Positions 36,727 to 45,452 are shown, counted from the first letter of the stretch. The stretch: 64,000 bases of DNA from Verrucomicrobiota bacterium (GCA_014860005.1 JACZKP010000076.1:186001-250000), one strand, 5' to 3'. The notes: generated by a model from the letters alone, not told the origin. A program made the numbers and translations.

Positions 36727-37224
36727 TCAGTTCGTCGGTCGGCCGGACACTGGATGCCGCTTCCCTGGTGAGTTTGCAGGTTGGTTTCTCGCTTGAGCGG
36801 AATCGGGCGCGTTGCCGTTGAGCGTCCCCAGTGCGCGATTTCGCGCGAGCAAGGCCAGCATTCCCAGCGTGGTGGCCCACATGCAGGTGATCAACGTGGC
36901 CGCGAACCATTTCTCCGATTGTCCGTCGGCGAACGCCATCCACCCGACAATGGATCGCCAGGTGAACGCGGCAAAGAATACGCCGCAGCAAACCATCGCC
37001 GCGATCCGCGCCCACGAGAAACCCCGGCCCAGCAAGACGCCCCAGACAATCGAAAGCCCGCCGCAGATGCCGCCGGAGATCAACGCCGTTTTGGCGGCGG
37101 GATTGAAACCAATGGCAGCGCTCTTCGGCTCATACATCACGGCCACGAAACCCGCACCCATCAGAAACAGGCCGTAACCAACGAGCCATTTTGCACCGGA
37201 GTTTGTCATGCGCGCTTTATTCAT
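36727..37224 (-). CDS. Small integral membrane protein (paralogue of 11-373)
   Basis: A 165-residue protein with about four membrane helices and a polar Asn/Gln-rich tail. ALISGGICGGLSIVWGVLLGRGF aligns with the protein at 11-373 (quoted here as SIVWGVLLGRGF). Function unknown. The ATG at 37224 overlaps the last codons and stop of the short ORF upstream, which suggests translational coupling; an ATG at 37209 is an alternative. Confidence 0.68.
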   Translation of the reverse strand: MNKARMTNSGAKWLVGYGLFLMGAGFVAVMYEPKSAAIGFNPAAKTALISGGICGGLSIVWGVLLGRGFSWARIAAMVCCGVFFAAFTWRSIVGWMAFADGQSEKWFAATLITCMWATTLGMLALLARNRALGTLNGNAPDSAQARNQPANSPGKRHPVSGRPTN

Positions 37225-37417
37225 TGATTCCCCACCGGCGAAAAAGTTGAACCGGCGGAATCGCCGCGTCACTTGCGGGCTGGCCCTGGGAAGGTGCGCT
37301 GATCCCGTCGTATTGGCCCGTTTGTTCCTCAGCGCCCTTGTCGTGCTTCGGGAACTGGCCACTCTTGTCTTGCGGTATCGCCTCGAATGATTTGAAAATT
37401 CGGAATGCTGCTTTCAT
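37217..37417 (-). CDS. Small protein (66 aa) downstream of promoter element C
   Basis: A 66-codon ORF, MKAAFRIFKSFEAIPQ..., with a natural polar composition (KHDKGAEEQTGQYDG). It begins 50 nt after the GC of the sigma-54-like motif and its stop overlaps the start of the next gene. Of the short ORFs after the five elements, this one looks most like a real protein. Its N-terminus resembles MKQPIILKSFSAL after element B. No strong RBS. Confidence 0.5.
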   Translation of the reverse strand: MKAAFRIFKSFEAIPQDKSGQFPKHDKGAEEQTGQYDGISAPSQGQPASDAAIPPVQLFRRWGINE

Positions 37418-37462
37418 TGCAATGATGTGTCTTTTTCTTTGGTTCGCTTCGCGCCAGTCTCC

Positions 37463-37580
37463 TTTAGCTACGCGTATGCCAGCGGGTCAGGCGGCGGCGC
37501 GGGCCTTGCGATCTAACGAATTATGCGAATTAGCGGCTGGCCAATCATCCCAAGGTGAGCAGTGAGCCGCCACCGGCGGT
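37463..37580 (-). promoter_or_regulatory. Sigma-54-like promoter with upstream dyad, element C
   Basis: On the minus strand TGGCAT-N7-GCTAAA occupies 37481-37463. The dyad ACCGC-CG-GTGGC lies at 37580-37569, its inner end 89 bp from the GG. It points into the long minus-strand run from 37417 down to about 27173. The interval up to the purC stop (37619) contains nothing else I can support. Confidence 0.68.
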
Positions 37581-37618
37581 CAGTCAGTCGCCACACCCGG
37601 AAGATCGCCCATCGAATT

Positions 37619-38554
37619 CTAAGCATTTGTCAGATCATCCGCACTTTCGCGTGCGGGAGCGGTTGGCAGCGGGCTGCCGGTGATGCGCTGGAGGGCGTCG
37701 CGGTATTTCTCGCTGGTCTTGCGCACGATGTCCGGCGGCAACGGCGGCGCGGGCGGACACTTGTCCCAGCGCAACCCTTCGAGGTAATCGCGCACGTATT
37801 GCTTGTCAAAGCTGGGCTGCGGCCCGCCCGGCGCGTAGCCGGCCACCGGCCAGAACCGGGACGAGTCGGGCGTGAGCACTTCGTCAATGAGAATCAACTC
37901 GTCCCGGCACACGCCGAACTCGAATTTGGTGTCGGCGAGGATGAGGCCGCGCTGGGCGGCGTAACTGGCGGCTTCGCCATAGAGCCGCAAGCTGAGTTGA
38001 CGAATGGCCTCGGCCCGGTCGCGCCCCACCGTCGAGGCCATGCGCTCGAAGGAAATATTTGCGTCGTGCTGGCCCTGCGGGGCTTTGGTGGCGGGGGTGA
38101 AAATGGGTTCGGGGAGTTTGTCGGATTCGCGCAAACCCGGCGGCAATCGGAGGCCGCACACCGCGCCGGTTTGCCGGTATTCTTTCCAGGCCGAGCCGCT
38201 CAAGTAGCCCCGCACGACGGCCTCGATGGGCAGCGGGCGCGCTTTTTCCACCAGCATGGCGCGGCCTTTGAGGGGCTGGAGGCTTTCCCAGTGGCCCACC
38301 GCGAGTTCGAGGTCCATCGTGAGGAAATGATTGCGCACGATGGACTCGGTTCGCTTGAACCAAAAGCGCGACATCTGCGTGAGCACGCGGCCTTTGTCGG
38401 GGATGGGTGTGGGCAGCACCACGTCGAAACAGGAGATGCGATCCGTGGCGACGATGAGCAGCGCGTCGTCGAGGTCGTAAATGTCCCGGACTTTGCCGCG
38501 CGCGAGCAGGGGCAGTTCCGGCACGGTGGATTGGAGCAAGGTGGCGTCATTCAT
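37619..38554 (-). CDS. purC: Phosphoribosylaminoimidazole-succinocarboxamide synthase
   Basis: A 311-residue enzyme joining CAIR and aspartate in purine synthesis. Signatures: LLARGKVRDIYDL, LLIVATDRISCFDV, IPIEAVVRGYLSGSAWKEY-like PIEAVVRGYLSGSAWK, and ADTKFEFG with IDEVLTPDSSRFWP. The ATG at 38554 fits the family N-terminus; the open frame to 39079 is a shadow of the next gene. It follows the kinase-fold gene by 13 bp. Confidence 0.93.
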   Translation of the reverse strand: MNDATLLQSTVPELPLLARGKVRDIYDLDDALLIVATDRISCFDVVLPTPIPDKGRVLTQMSRFWFKRTESIVRNHFLTMDLELAVGHWESLQPLKGRAMLVEKARPLPIEAVVRGYLSGSAWKEYRQTGAVCGLRLPPGLRESDKLPEPIFTPATKAPQGQHDANISFERMASTVGRDRAEAIRQLSLRLYGEAASYAAQRGLILADTKFEFGVCRDELILIDEVLTPDSSRFWPVAGYAPGGPQPSFDKQYVRDYLEGLRWDKCPPAPPLPPDIVRKTSEKYRDALQRITGSPLPTAPARESADDLTNA

Positions 38555-38567
38555 ACGGGTGCGGGGT

Positions 38568-39437
38568 TCAGGGTTGCGTTGCGGAGTCGGTTTCACGAAT
38601 GCGTTCGAGTAATTCATAGTCCAGCAGCGCGTAGGCCGGTTCTCCGTCGCGCCGCCGGAGCAGCGAGCCGTCAGGACGGAGGCGAAGCAGGATGTGTTGC
38701 GGCTTGATGTCCAACATGCGGAAGCCGTGCTGCTCCAAATCGCGAATGGCGCGTTGGGTTGTGTCGGCAAGAAACGCCGCGCGGCTCTTGCCGGGCAGGC
38801 CGAGCGCATCAACGGTTTGCATGGCGTCCTGCCCGTCAATCCAACCGTAAAGCAGAATGTATTGCCGCAGAATGTCGAGGTCGGCCTCGGGATGCCGCGC
38901 GAGCTTTGCTGCAATCGTGCTTTCCCAACGTCCGGTTTGCCAGAGCTGAAGCCGTTCGCCGGGCGAATAAATCGCCAGCGGCTTCTTGGTAAGCACGCGC
39001 GGCCGGGATGAACCAGCGCGGGCCGCCCGGAGTTGCATGACGAGCGCGAATTCCTCGAAGGGGCTGTTGAATGCGGCATGCGGGTATTGGCTGATGGTCA
39101 GCGTATCGAGGGGGACTTCCTCTCCCACGCGGCTGAAGCGCGCCACCAGTTCGAGGCTGAAGCCGTGAACTGGCCGGGTGGGCACGTTGTAAATGACGCT
39201 CGTTCCGGGCAGCCGCGTGCGCCGCGCGGCAAACCAGTCCGGCGCATACCAGTTGTCCGGATGCAGATGTTCCCGAAAGCGCAGGCCGAATTCGGTGAGG
39301 TAAAGGTCACCGCCGTCCGCCGTCTTCAGCCGAACGTAGTCCACCCCCAAGCGGGACAGCCCCTCGGCCTCGGGAGCGGGGGGCGAGATGACAGGCATCC
39401 GCATCGTCGCCTCAAATGTTGGTGATGGGTTGTGCAT
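38568..39437 (-). CDS. Protein-kinase-fold-like protein
   Basis: A 289-residue protein. The C-terminal third reads like a kinase C-lobe: GFRMLDIKPQHILL resembles the catalytic loop D-x-K-P-x-N with His for Asn, and ALLDYELLERI resembles the DFG region. The N-terminal half (YLTEFGLRFREHLHPDNWY) is not recognised. It may be an atypical kinase or pseudokinase. Situated between the CofE-like gene (9-bp gap) and purC (13-bp gap). Confidence 0.6.
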   Translation of the reverse strand: MHNPSPTFEATMRMPVISPPAPEAEGLSRLGVDYVRLKTADGGDLYLTEFGLRFREHLHPDNWYAPDWFAARRTRLPGTSVIYNVPTRPVHGFSLELVARFSRVGEEVPLDTLTISQYPHAAFNSPFEEFALVMQLRAARAGSSRPRVLTKKPLAIYSPGERLQLWQTGRWESTIAAKLARHPEADLDILRQYILLYGWIDGQDAMQTVDALGLPGKSRAAFLADTTQRAIRDLEQHGFRMLDIKPQHILLRLRPDGSLLRRRDGEPAYALLDYELLERIRETDSATQP

Positions 39438-39446
39438 GGGTTGATT

Positions 39447-40259
39447 TCAACGGGCACGGGATGGGACTTCAGCGGGCGTCCAGACAGATTCAGCGTTGCA
39501 TTGATGGGCGTGCCGGAGATTCCCACCGCACTGCCAGTTCACCGCTTGGAGCAGTGGCGCATACAGGTCGTCCTCGGGCTGGATGCGCAGCGCCGCCAGT
39601 TCCGCCACCGACGGGTCATGGTCTTGGAAAGTCACAAAAGGAAGGTCCGAAAGAACTGCCAGCGGCGTCTGTTCGTTGCCCTCGCCCATGACCAGAACGG
39701 CGGCGGCGGCGAGCGCGTCCGCGACATTGACTTTCGTCATCCGCAGCGGGCGACCGAAAACGTCCTGCTCGCCGACATAATCGTTGAGCGCAAGAAAGCC
39801 GCTGTGCGCCAGGGCCACGCCGGTGACTCCGCAGCGCAGCGGCGCGGTCGTGCTGTCGGTGATCAGGACGCCCACGTGGCGGAGGGAAAACCGGTCGCGC
39901 AAGTAAGACCGGACGGCGTTGGCCGCGCGCTGTGGCTCGTCCGGCCAGAGAATGTAGTGGCCGTCGGCGTTGGACTCGTCAATGCCGGCGGAGGGGATCA
40001 GCCGGTTGGCCTTCATGGTGAGGGCGACGCCGTGGCGGTTGCTGTCGGGCGGCAGGAATTTGTCCGCTTCGCGTTCGATGAGCGTTTGCTTGTCCACCGT
40101 CTCGCAGCGGAAGAACCGTCCCTCGCAACCGGCGACGAGTTTGGAAGTGATCGCCAGCACCGTGCCTTCCTCAATTGCGGACACGTGACGGTCCAAGAGC
40201 CGGAACAAGCTTTGTTCGGCAATCGGGATGAGGCCGGTGTGGATAGGTTGAACAGTCAT
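39447..40259 (-). CDS. CofE-like F420-0:gamma-glutamyl ligase family protein
   Basis: A 270-residue protein with VLAITSKLVAGCEG, LTMKANRLIPSAGIDESN (shown as MKANRLIPSAGIDESN), ITDSTTAPLRCGVTGVALAHSG (shown as ITDSTTAPLRCGVTGVA) and GRPLRMTKVNVADALAAAA, typical of the CofE/FbiB-N fold that adds glutamate to coenzyme F420. No other F420 gene is visible, so it may act on another substrate. ATG at 40259. Downstream of the broken DUF4914 gene. Confidence 0.82.
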   Translation of the reverse strand: MTVQPIHTGLIPIAEQSLFRLLDRHVSAIEEGTVLAITSKLVAGCEGRFFRCETVDKQTLIEREADKFLPPDSNRHGVALTMKANRLIPSAGIDESNADGHYILWPDEPQRAANAVRSYLRDRFSLRHVGVLITDSTTAPLRCGVTGVALAHSGFLALNDYVGEQDVFGRPLRMTKVNVADALAAAAVLVMGEGNEQTPLAVLSDLPFVTFQDHDPSVAELAALRIQPEDDLYAPLLQAVNWQCGGNLRHAHQCNAESVWTPAEVPSRAR

Positions 40260-40322
40260 GGGTCGCGTAACCGGCGGCATGGCCGGCTTGATAAGCCAGC
40301 CATGCGCGCCAGGTTTTGTGGT

Positions 40323-40925
40323 TCAGTTGGCTGGGATCAGTTTCTCGTAATCCTCCAGCTTGCCGCCGTCCAGACAGCAGGTGATGATTTGCTTGCCGAG
40401 CGGGTCGAGGTCCGGGTCTTGGAAATCCGCGAGGCATTTGTGGAAGAAGGCGCGCAGGATTTCCGCGCCCTGATCGTAGGCTTCCGGCCCGACTTCCGGC
40501 TGCGTGTCCACTTGCAGAAACCAGCGGGCGATCATGCGGCCTTCCACCTGCAATTGGTGGAGCGTGTGGCCCAGCAACGGACAACGCGCCGGGCGAAGCT
40601 GCTCCGGGCGGAACTTCGCCACGCCGCGCCGGGCCAGATACTCGCGCGCGATCCATTGCGGCATGAAGCCCACACGCCAAGTGCCGACATGCTGGTTCGG
40701 GCAAAGAATCTGGCGCATGCGCGTGTTCTCCGCGAACTGGCGGAGCAGCAAATTGGCTTGATCCACGCGGCGACCCGTCGCAAAGGGCCAGTAAGAACCC
40801 ACGCCCTCGCTGGTCATGCCCTCGGTGTCCACGATGCTTGGGTTGGCGTGGCCGCGCGGCGAGACCAACCGCCAGAGCCAGGCGAGTGACGGCGGCAGAA
40901 TGTGAAAGAGGCCCATGATGCCATA
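40323..40925 (-). pseudogene. DUF4914 gene, C-terminal fragment
   Basis: About 200 codons encoding the C-terminal part of the DUF4914 protein ([17 protein letters not shown] ... [14 protein letters not shown]). It is cut off from its own start by the IS630 element and is now in frame with the transposase. Together with 42065-43348 it would give about 628 residues, a full-length family member. Confidence 0.82.
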
Positions 40926-42005
40926 GTGTGCTGTAACAGTGCTGGCTTTACAATGACTGACCTTTTCTAAGATTTCGTCAACGCGTTTCGTCCACACAAA
41001 AGGCTTCGGGTTTTCGTTGTTGGTTTTCACGTAATTCTGGATGACCTCGATCAACTCCTTCACGCTTTTGAATACGCCTCGGCGAATCCGTTTGCGGGTG
41101 ATTTCACCAAACCACCGCTCGACCAAATTCAACCACGACGAACTGGTCGGAATGAAATGCAGGTGGAATCTCTGGTGCCGTTCAATCCATTGTTTGACTG
41201 TCGGATGCTTGTGCGTGGAATAATTGTCCACGATTAGATGCAGATCCATTCCTTCCGGGGTGTCCCGGTCCACCTGCCGTAGAAACTTGAGAAATTCCTC
41301 GTGCCGGTGGCGCTCAAAACAGGAGCCGATCACCGTGCCATCCAAAACATTGAGCGCCGCAAACAGGGTCGTGGTTCCGTGGCGAACATAGTCGTGGGTC
41401 AGCGTTCCGCAGCGGCCCTTTTTCATCGGCAAACCCGGTTGAGTTCGATCCAGCGCTTGAATCTGGGATTTTTCGTCCACGCACAAAACCAGCGCCTTAT
41501 CCGGCGGATTGAGATACAACCCGACCACATCGGTGAGTTTTTCCACAAACTGCTTGTCGCGGGACAGCTTGAAATTGCGCACGCGATGAGGCTGCAGACC
41601 ATGGCTGTCCCAGATCCGGGCCACCGTCATGTGACTGACTCCAAATTGGTCCGCCAAAGTCCGGCTGCTCCAATGCGTGGCATCCTTGGGTGTGGTATGG
41701 AGCGTCGCTTCCACGATGGCCTTGATCTGATCGTCCTGGGTCCGCTGTGAACTGGTTGTCCGGGATGGTTCGTGCTCCAGACCGGCCACCCCGCCTTTCA
41801 AAAAATGATTCCGCCATAGAATGACGGTTGGCCGACTGGTTTTGAGCTGCTGAGCGATGCGCCGATTGGCCAGACCTTCATGCGCCAACAGGCAAATGCG
41901 CGCCCGCAGCACAATCTTCTGAGGAGTCGACGGAGCCGCAACCCACTTCTCCAGTTGATGCTTCTGCTCGTCGGTTAAAGGAAGTGAATCGGCAGATTCC
42001 CACAT
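40323..42005 (-). CDS. IS630-family transposase reading through into the DUF4914 C-terminal fragment
   Basis: The first 360 codons are an IS630-type transposase: N-terminal HTH ([14 protein letters not shown]), then Asp167 (CVDEKSQIQ), Asp250 ([11 protein letters not shown]) and Glu286 ([11 protein letters not shown]). There is no stop codon inside the element; the frame crosses the terminal repeat at 40926 and continues in frame for about 200 codons of the interrupted DUF4914 gene, ending at 40323. The predicted product is therefore a 560-residue chimera. The activity of either half is unknown. Confidence 0.85.
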   Translation of the reverse strand: MWESADSLPLTDEQKHQLEKWVAAPSTPQKIVLRARICLLAHEGLANRRIAQQLKTSRPTVILWRNHFLKGGVAGLEHEPSRTTSSQRTQDDQIKAIVEATLHTTPKDATHWSSRTLADQFGVSHMTVARIWDSHGLQPHRVRNFKLSRDKQFVEKLTDVVGLYLNPPDKALVLCVDEKSQIQALDRTQPGLPMKKGRCGTLTHDYVRHGTTTLFAALNVLDGTVIGSCFERHRHEEFLKFLRQVDRDTPEGMDLHLIVDNYSTHKHPTVKQWIERHQRFHLHFIPTSSSWLNLVERWFGEITRKRIRRGVFKSVKELIEVIQNYVKTNNENPKPFVWTKRVDEILEKVSHCKASTVTAHYGIMGLFHILPPSLAWLWRLVSPRGHANPSIVDTEGMTSEGVGSYWPFATGRRVDQANLLLRQFAENTRMRQILCPNQHVGTWRVGFMPQWIAREYLARRGVAKFRPEQLRPARCPLLGHTLHQLQVEGRMIARWFLQVDTQPEVGPEAYDQGAEILRAFFHKCLADFQDPDLDPLGKQIITCCLDGGKLEDYEKLIPAN

Positions 42006-42062
42006 GCCGCTGAGGTTGACATCTCTCAGCCGTATTGTAAAGCTTTAACTGTTACACTACAA
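40926..42062. mobile_element. IS630-family insertion element in the DUF4914 gene
   Basis: A 1,137-bp element flanked by TA at 40924-40925 and 42063-42064, the usual IS630/Tc1 target duplication. Ends are imperfect inverted repeats of about 30 bp sharing TGTAACAGT and GCTTTACAAT. It encodes one transposase on the minus strand. Removing the element and one TA restores the DUF4914 frame (KPTY joined to [12 protein letters not shown]). Confidence 0.88.
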
Positions 42063-43348
42063 TAGGTGGGCTTCTCCTTCGTGCAAGGCGGCGTGCGCAC
42101 GCCGAAGCTGCGGATGTCCACCGTGACCGCTCCCTCCACCACGCCGGGGAAAGCCTTGCGCGGGATGATGAGGCGGGGATTGGGACAACGCTTGCCCGGC
42201 GCGTCCTCGATGTGTTCCCAGACCAACGCGCGGCTGCCGGGCACGGCGTCAATGCTGAGAAACAACAAAGGCTCGGGCGGTTCAGCGGCCAGTTTCTCCA
42301 GATGCACGTCCGTGCCGTAGTGTTCCAGGTGATTGACGCGGACGAACCAGGCATTCTCCGCGTCGGTGAGCGTGAGTTTGCCTTTGCCGTCCTGCAACGA
42401 AGGATGACACAAAGCCATGTCATCGGTCACGGCGTGGAGTTCGCAACTGCGCGGGATTTCCAGGAAACGCTTCTCGCCGGTGACCAGGTTTTCGCCCAGC
42501 AACAGACGGCCATCCGGCTCGCGGTGGGCTTGTTCGAGCATTTCACTCTTGCCACCGCCGCTCGCGCCTTCGTGCATGATGGTGACCACGTTGTCATAAG
42601 GGGTGATGACCTGGACGGTGGAACAGTGGTTTGTCACCCAACCCTCGCGTTCGCCCAAGCCGAGCAGCACACCGTAAATGCCCTTCTTGGCGCTCGGCCC
42701 GGGATACAGGTTGTAAGAAAACAGCTCGTGCAAACCGTCGCGGCGGTTATGCACGACGACTTGTTTGCCGTGGCAATGCGTGTGCCGGAAAGGCGGAGCA
42801 ACGTAAATGATCGCGCGCGGCAGAAAGCTCGCCGGAATCTCGTCGGAGGGAATGATGCCCTGCAACATGGCCAGACCGAGCGCGAAGAAGCCGGCGTTGG
42901 CGGGCGCGATGACGAGCGCGTCCATGCCCATGCCCGCGCCCCCGGCGACGAATCCGAACATCGCCAGTTCCTGGCCCTTGAGCCACTCGAAGGTCTGCTG
43001 GCGCAGCGGCGCGAAGTCGCTCCCGAAGCGTTGCTGGAAAGACTCCTTGTCGGTGGGCAGTCCGTCGCCAATCACCATGCAGTCCGGGTCGCGGCGGCGC
43101 ATGTAAGGCTCGGGGTAGTTGGCGGCAATGCCGTTGCGCACCCGCGCCACGGTGGCTTCGACGAAGCGTCCCTTGCCCGGAACGTCGTAGGCGACTTCAA
43201 AGTAATTCGACTTGGGGCCGCCACAGGCCAGGTCAATGAGTTCATCGGTCGTGCTGGCGATAGTCAGCCGTTTGCAGTGGGTAAGAATGTCCGCCGCTTC
43301 GGCGGGTGGGTGGTATTTTTGCCAGTTCATGTTTGTTTGTGTGTTCAT
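42026..43348 (-). pseudogene. DUF4914 (PEP-carboxykinase-like) gene, N-terminal fragment
   Basis: A 440-codon ORF: about 428 native residues ending in CTKEKPTY, then a few codons of IS sequence ([11 protein letters not shown]) to a stop inside the element. DUF4914 proteins resemble phosphoenolpyruvate carboxykinase; a P-loop-like HEGASGGGKSEM and FRHTHCHGK are visible. Function of the family is not established. The truncation removes the C-terminal third. Upstream of the cofE-like gene in the same direction. Confidence 0.85.
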
Positions 43349-43359
43349 AAGAATTGGAT

Positions 43360-43531
43360 TGAGGGAGAGGGCAAGGGCGCGGCGTCCGCAGTCTGCCCGC
43401 GACTCCGGGTCTTCTCGCCGCGCCGGCCAGTGGCGTCCCTCTCCCTCATGGGCAAAGCGAAATGGCGTGGGGCTGCCAAGGAGGGACGGGCGGTGGGGAA
43501 CGCCCGTTGGTGGTAACCAAACCCCACGCCA
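43360..43531. repeat. Nested inverted repeats between DUF4914 and the YugP-type gene
   Basis: Two sets of complementary arms in a 199-bp gap. TGAGGGAGAGGG (43360-43371) pairs with CCCTCTCCCTCA (43437-43448). TGGCGTGGGG (43463-43472) pairs with CCCCACGCCA (43522-43531), with an inner ACGGGCG/CGCCCGT stem. They could be a processing or termination structure after the YugP-type gene or a REP-like element. No U-tract follows either stem. Confidence 0.5.
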
Positions 43532-43547
43532 AATCGTGGAGAGCTTT

Positions 43548-44234
43548 TCATCGCCGATCCCTCCCGGTCAGCAATGGCAGCAAGTGCCAGAGGAAATAGA
43601 TCAGCGAGGAAACGAACGCGGCCACATACGTCCAACCCGCCGCGTTCAACACCTGACTCACGGCGGCCCGTTCCGCGCCGGCCTGAATGAAGCCCATGTT
43701 CGCCAGCACGAGTTTGGCGCGGCGCGAGGCGTCGAATTCGACCGGCAGTGTGACGAGGTTGAAGGCCATGAGGATGCCCCACGCCACGGCCATGATTAAC
43801 AGACCGACTTTGGGCGCGAGCAGCCCGGTGAACATGCCGAGAAGCGGAATCCACATGACGATCTGGCTGGCGAAACTGGTGACACCCACCGCCGCCATGC
43901 GCAATTGCAGCGGGGCGTAAGCCTGCTTGTGCTGAATGGCGTGGCCACATTCATGCGCCGCCACGCCCAGTGCCGCGGCGGAAGTGCCGTGATAATTGGC
44001 CGAGGAGAGCACCAGTCGCTTGTGCTTCGGGTCGTAATGGTCGCCCAGCAGTTCTTCATGCTCGACGATGGTGACGTTGGTGATGCCGGCCTGCCGCAAA
44101 ATCTCATGCGCCGCTTCCGCGCCGGTGTAGCCGCCCACCGTGGGCGTGCGACTGTGCCGGGCATACGTTCGTTTGACGTGCCATTGGGCCAAGAGGCCAA
44201 TCGCCAGAGTGCAGAGGAATAGGATCAGGATCAT
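43548..44234 (-). CDS. Zinc metallopeptidase, YugP family
   Basis: A 228-residue membrane protease of the PF04298 family with the zinc site AAHECGHAIQH, an N-terminal membrane helix and three further hydrophobic segments. GGYTGAEAAHEILRQAGI and DHYDPKHKRLVLSS are typical. The ATG overlaps the stop of the small membrane protein upstream (ATGA). Last gene of the three-gene run from element D. Confidence 0.88.
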   Translation of the reverse strand: MILILFLCTLAIGLLAQWHVKRTYARHSRTPTVGGYTGAEAAHEILRQAGITNVTIVEHEELLGDHYDPKHKRLVLSSANYHGTSAAALGVAAHECGHAIQHKQAYAPLQLRMAAVGVTSFASQIVMWIPLLGMFTGLLAPKVGLLIMAVAWGILMAFNLVTLPVEFDASRRAKLVLANMGFIQAGAERAAVSQVLNAAGWTYVAAFVSSLIYFLWHLLPLLTGRDRR

Positions 44235-44455
44235 AGGCTTGGTTGTTTCAGCGGTGGATTCTTACCGAGCAAAAACGCGCGGACGCGGCGCAGCCAACCT
44301 TTGGCACGCTCCCATTCAATGGTCAAAATGCCCCCGCCGCCGGGAATCACGAACATGACCAGGACCGCCAGCGCCACCACGACTGCAAAGATGACCAGCG
44401 CCGTGCCGCCCGCCGCTGCCGCGATCAAACTCTTGATGGTTGGCAGGACGTTCAT
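44231..44455 (-). CDS. Small membrane protein (74 aa)
   Basis: One long hydrophobic segment (GGTALVIFAVVVALAVLVMFVI) quoted here as ALVIFAVVVALAVLVMFVI, followed by a basic amphipathic tail. It overlaps both neighbours by 4 bp, between DUF502 and the protease, which supports it as a real gene. Family not recognised. Confidence 0.65.
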   Translation of the reverse strand: MNVLPTIKSLIAAAAGGTALVIFAVVVALAVLVMFVIPGGGGILTIEWERAKGWLRRVRAFLLGKNPPLKQPSL

Positions 44456-45228
44456 GGGAAAACCTCGGATTGGCCCGCTTCGCGACGAGCGGTGGCCAGG
44501 GGCGCGCCCGCACCATTTTGTCCGGCGTCACCGTGACGCTTTGGATCCACCGGGTTCGCGCCAGCCAGGGCCTTGGCTGGCGGCGCGTAGTCCGGGGCGA
44601 CGGAGCCAAGACTGATGATGAACTTGATGCCGTCGGCCACGGACATGTCCAGTTTGGTCACGTCTTTTTCCGGCACCAGAACGATGAAGCCGGTGGTGGG
44701 GTTGGGCGTGGTGGGCACGAAGACGCTGACCACCTTCTCCTGGGTTTTGTGCTGCACTTCTCCGTGCTGGGCGCCGGTGATGAAGCCGACCGAGTAAACA
44801 CCGGCGCGGGGGAACTCCACCAGCACCACTTGCTTGAACGACGAGGTCTTGCTGGAGGTGAACGCCTGGTTGATCTGCTTGATCGCGCCGTAGATTTTGT
44901 TGAGCAGAGGCACGCGCATCAGGGCGAGGTCCGCCCACTGAATCAGCTTTTTGCCCAGATAGTGGCGGGCGAAACGGCCAACCAGCGAGATCAGCCCAAT
45001 CGCCAGCACCAGGGCGAACAAGCTCCAATACCAGTGCATCGGCCCTTCGCCGGCGCGTTCGTGCGTCCAGTCCTTCGGCAGGAAAAAGAGCAGGGCATCG
45101 GTAAAATTGGAGACGGTGCCGAACAGCCAGACGAAGGCGCCGATGGACAGGAGGGCGGGCAGGATCACCGCCAGGCCGGTAAAGAAATTGGCTTTCCAGT
45201 GGGCAGGAGCTTTTTTCATCGTTGGCAT
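44452..45228 (-). CDS. DUF502 family membrane protein
   Basis: A 258-residue protein with two N-terminal membrane helices (FFTGLAVILPALLSIGAFVWL; LFALVLAIGLISLVGRF) and a soluble domain with VPLLNKIYGAIKQI, VVLVEFPRAGVYSVGFITG (shown as VEFPRAGVYSVGFITG) and VFVPTTPNPTTGFIVLVP, the DUF502 (PF04367) signature. The C-terminal 40 residues are low-complexity. Function of the family is unknown. Confidence 0.85.
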   Translation of the reverse strand: MPTMKKAPAHWKANFFTGLAVILPALLSIGAFVWLFGTVSNFTDALLFFLPKDWTHERAGEGPMHWYWSLFALVLAIGLISLVGRFARHYLGKKLIQWADLALMRVPLLNKIYGAIKQINQAFTSSKTSSFKQVVLVEFPRAGVYSVGFITGAQHGEVQHKTQEKVVSVFVPTTPNPTTGFIVLVPEKDVTKLDMSVADGIKFIISLGSVAPDYAPPAKALAGANPVDPKRHGDAGQNGAGAPLATARREAGQSEVFP

Positions 45229-45308
45229 TTTTCCGTGGTCATGGTGCTCAGGGTGATTCCCCGGATTCCGGCGCTTCTAAAGAATCAGGCAGCCCGCCGT
45301 CTTCGTGT

Positions 45309-45452
45309 TCATGGGGCGCAACATTTGTTTCCTTTCATTCGGGCGGGCCGGTGGCCGTCACTTTGGAAGCCGGCGTGGCGACTGGCGCTGTCTTGTCGCC
45401 CTCGGGACGCGACCCGGCCAGATAATTGCGGGTCATTGAATTGGGATTTCAT
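45309..45452 (-). CDS. Possible short ORF downstream of promoter element D
   Basis: A 47-codon ORF starting ATG-AAA (MKSQFNDPQLSGRV), 55 nt after the GC of the motif. In a second frame, 45335-45436 encodes 33 residues (MTRNYLAGSRPEGDK...) that look at least as natural. Neither has a good RBS and only one, if any, is likely real. The remaining leader to 45229 shows no other gene. Confidence 0.25.
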   Translation of the reverse strand: MKSQFNDPQLSGRVASRGRQDSASRHAGFQSDGHRPARMKGNKCCAP

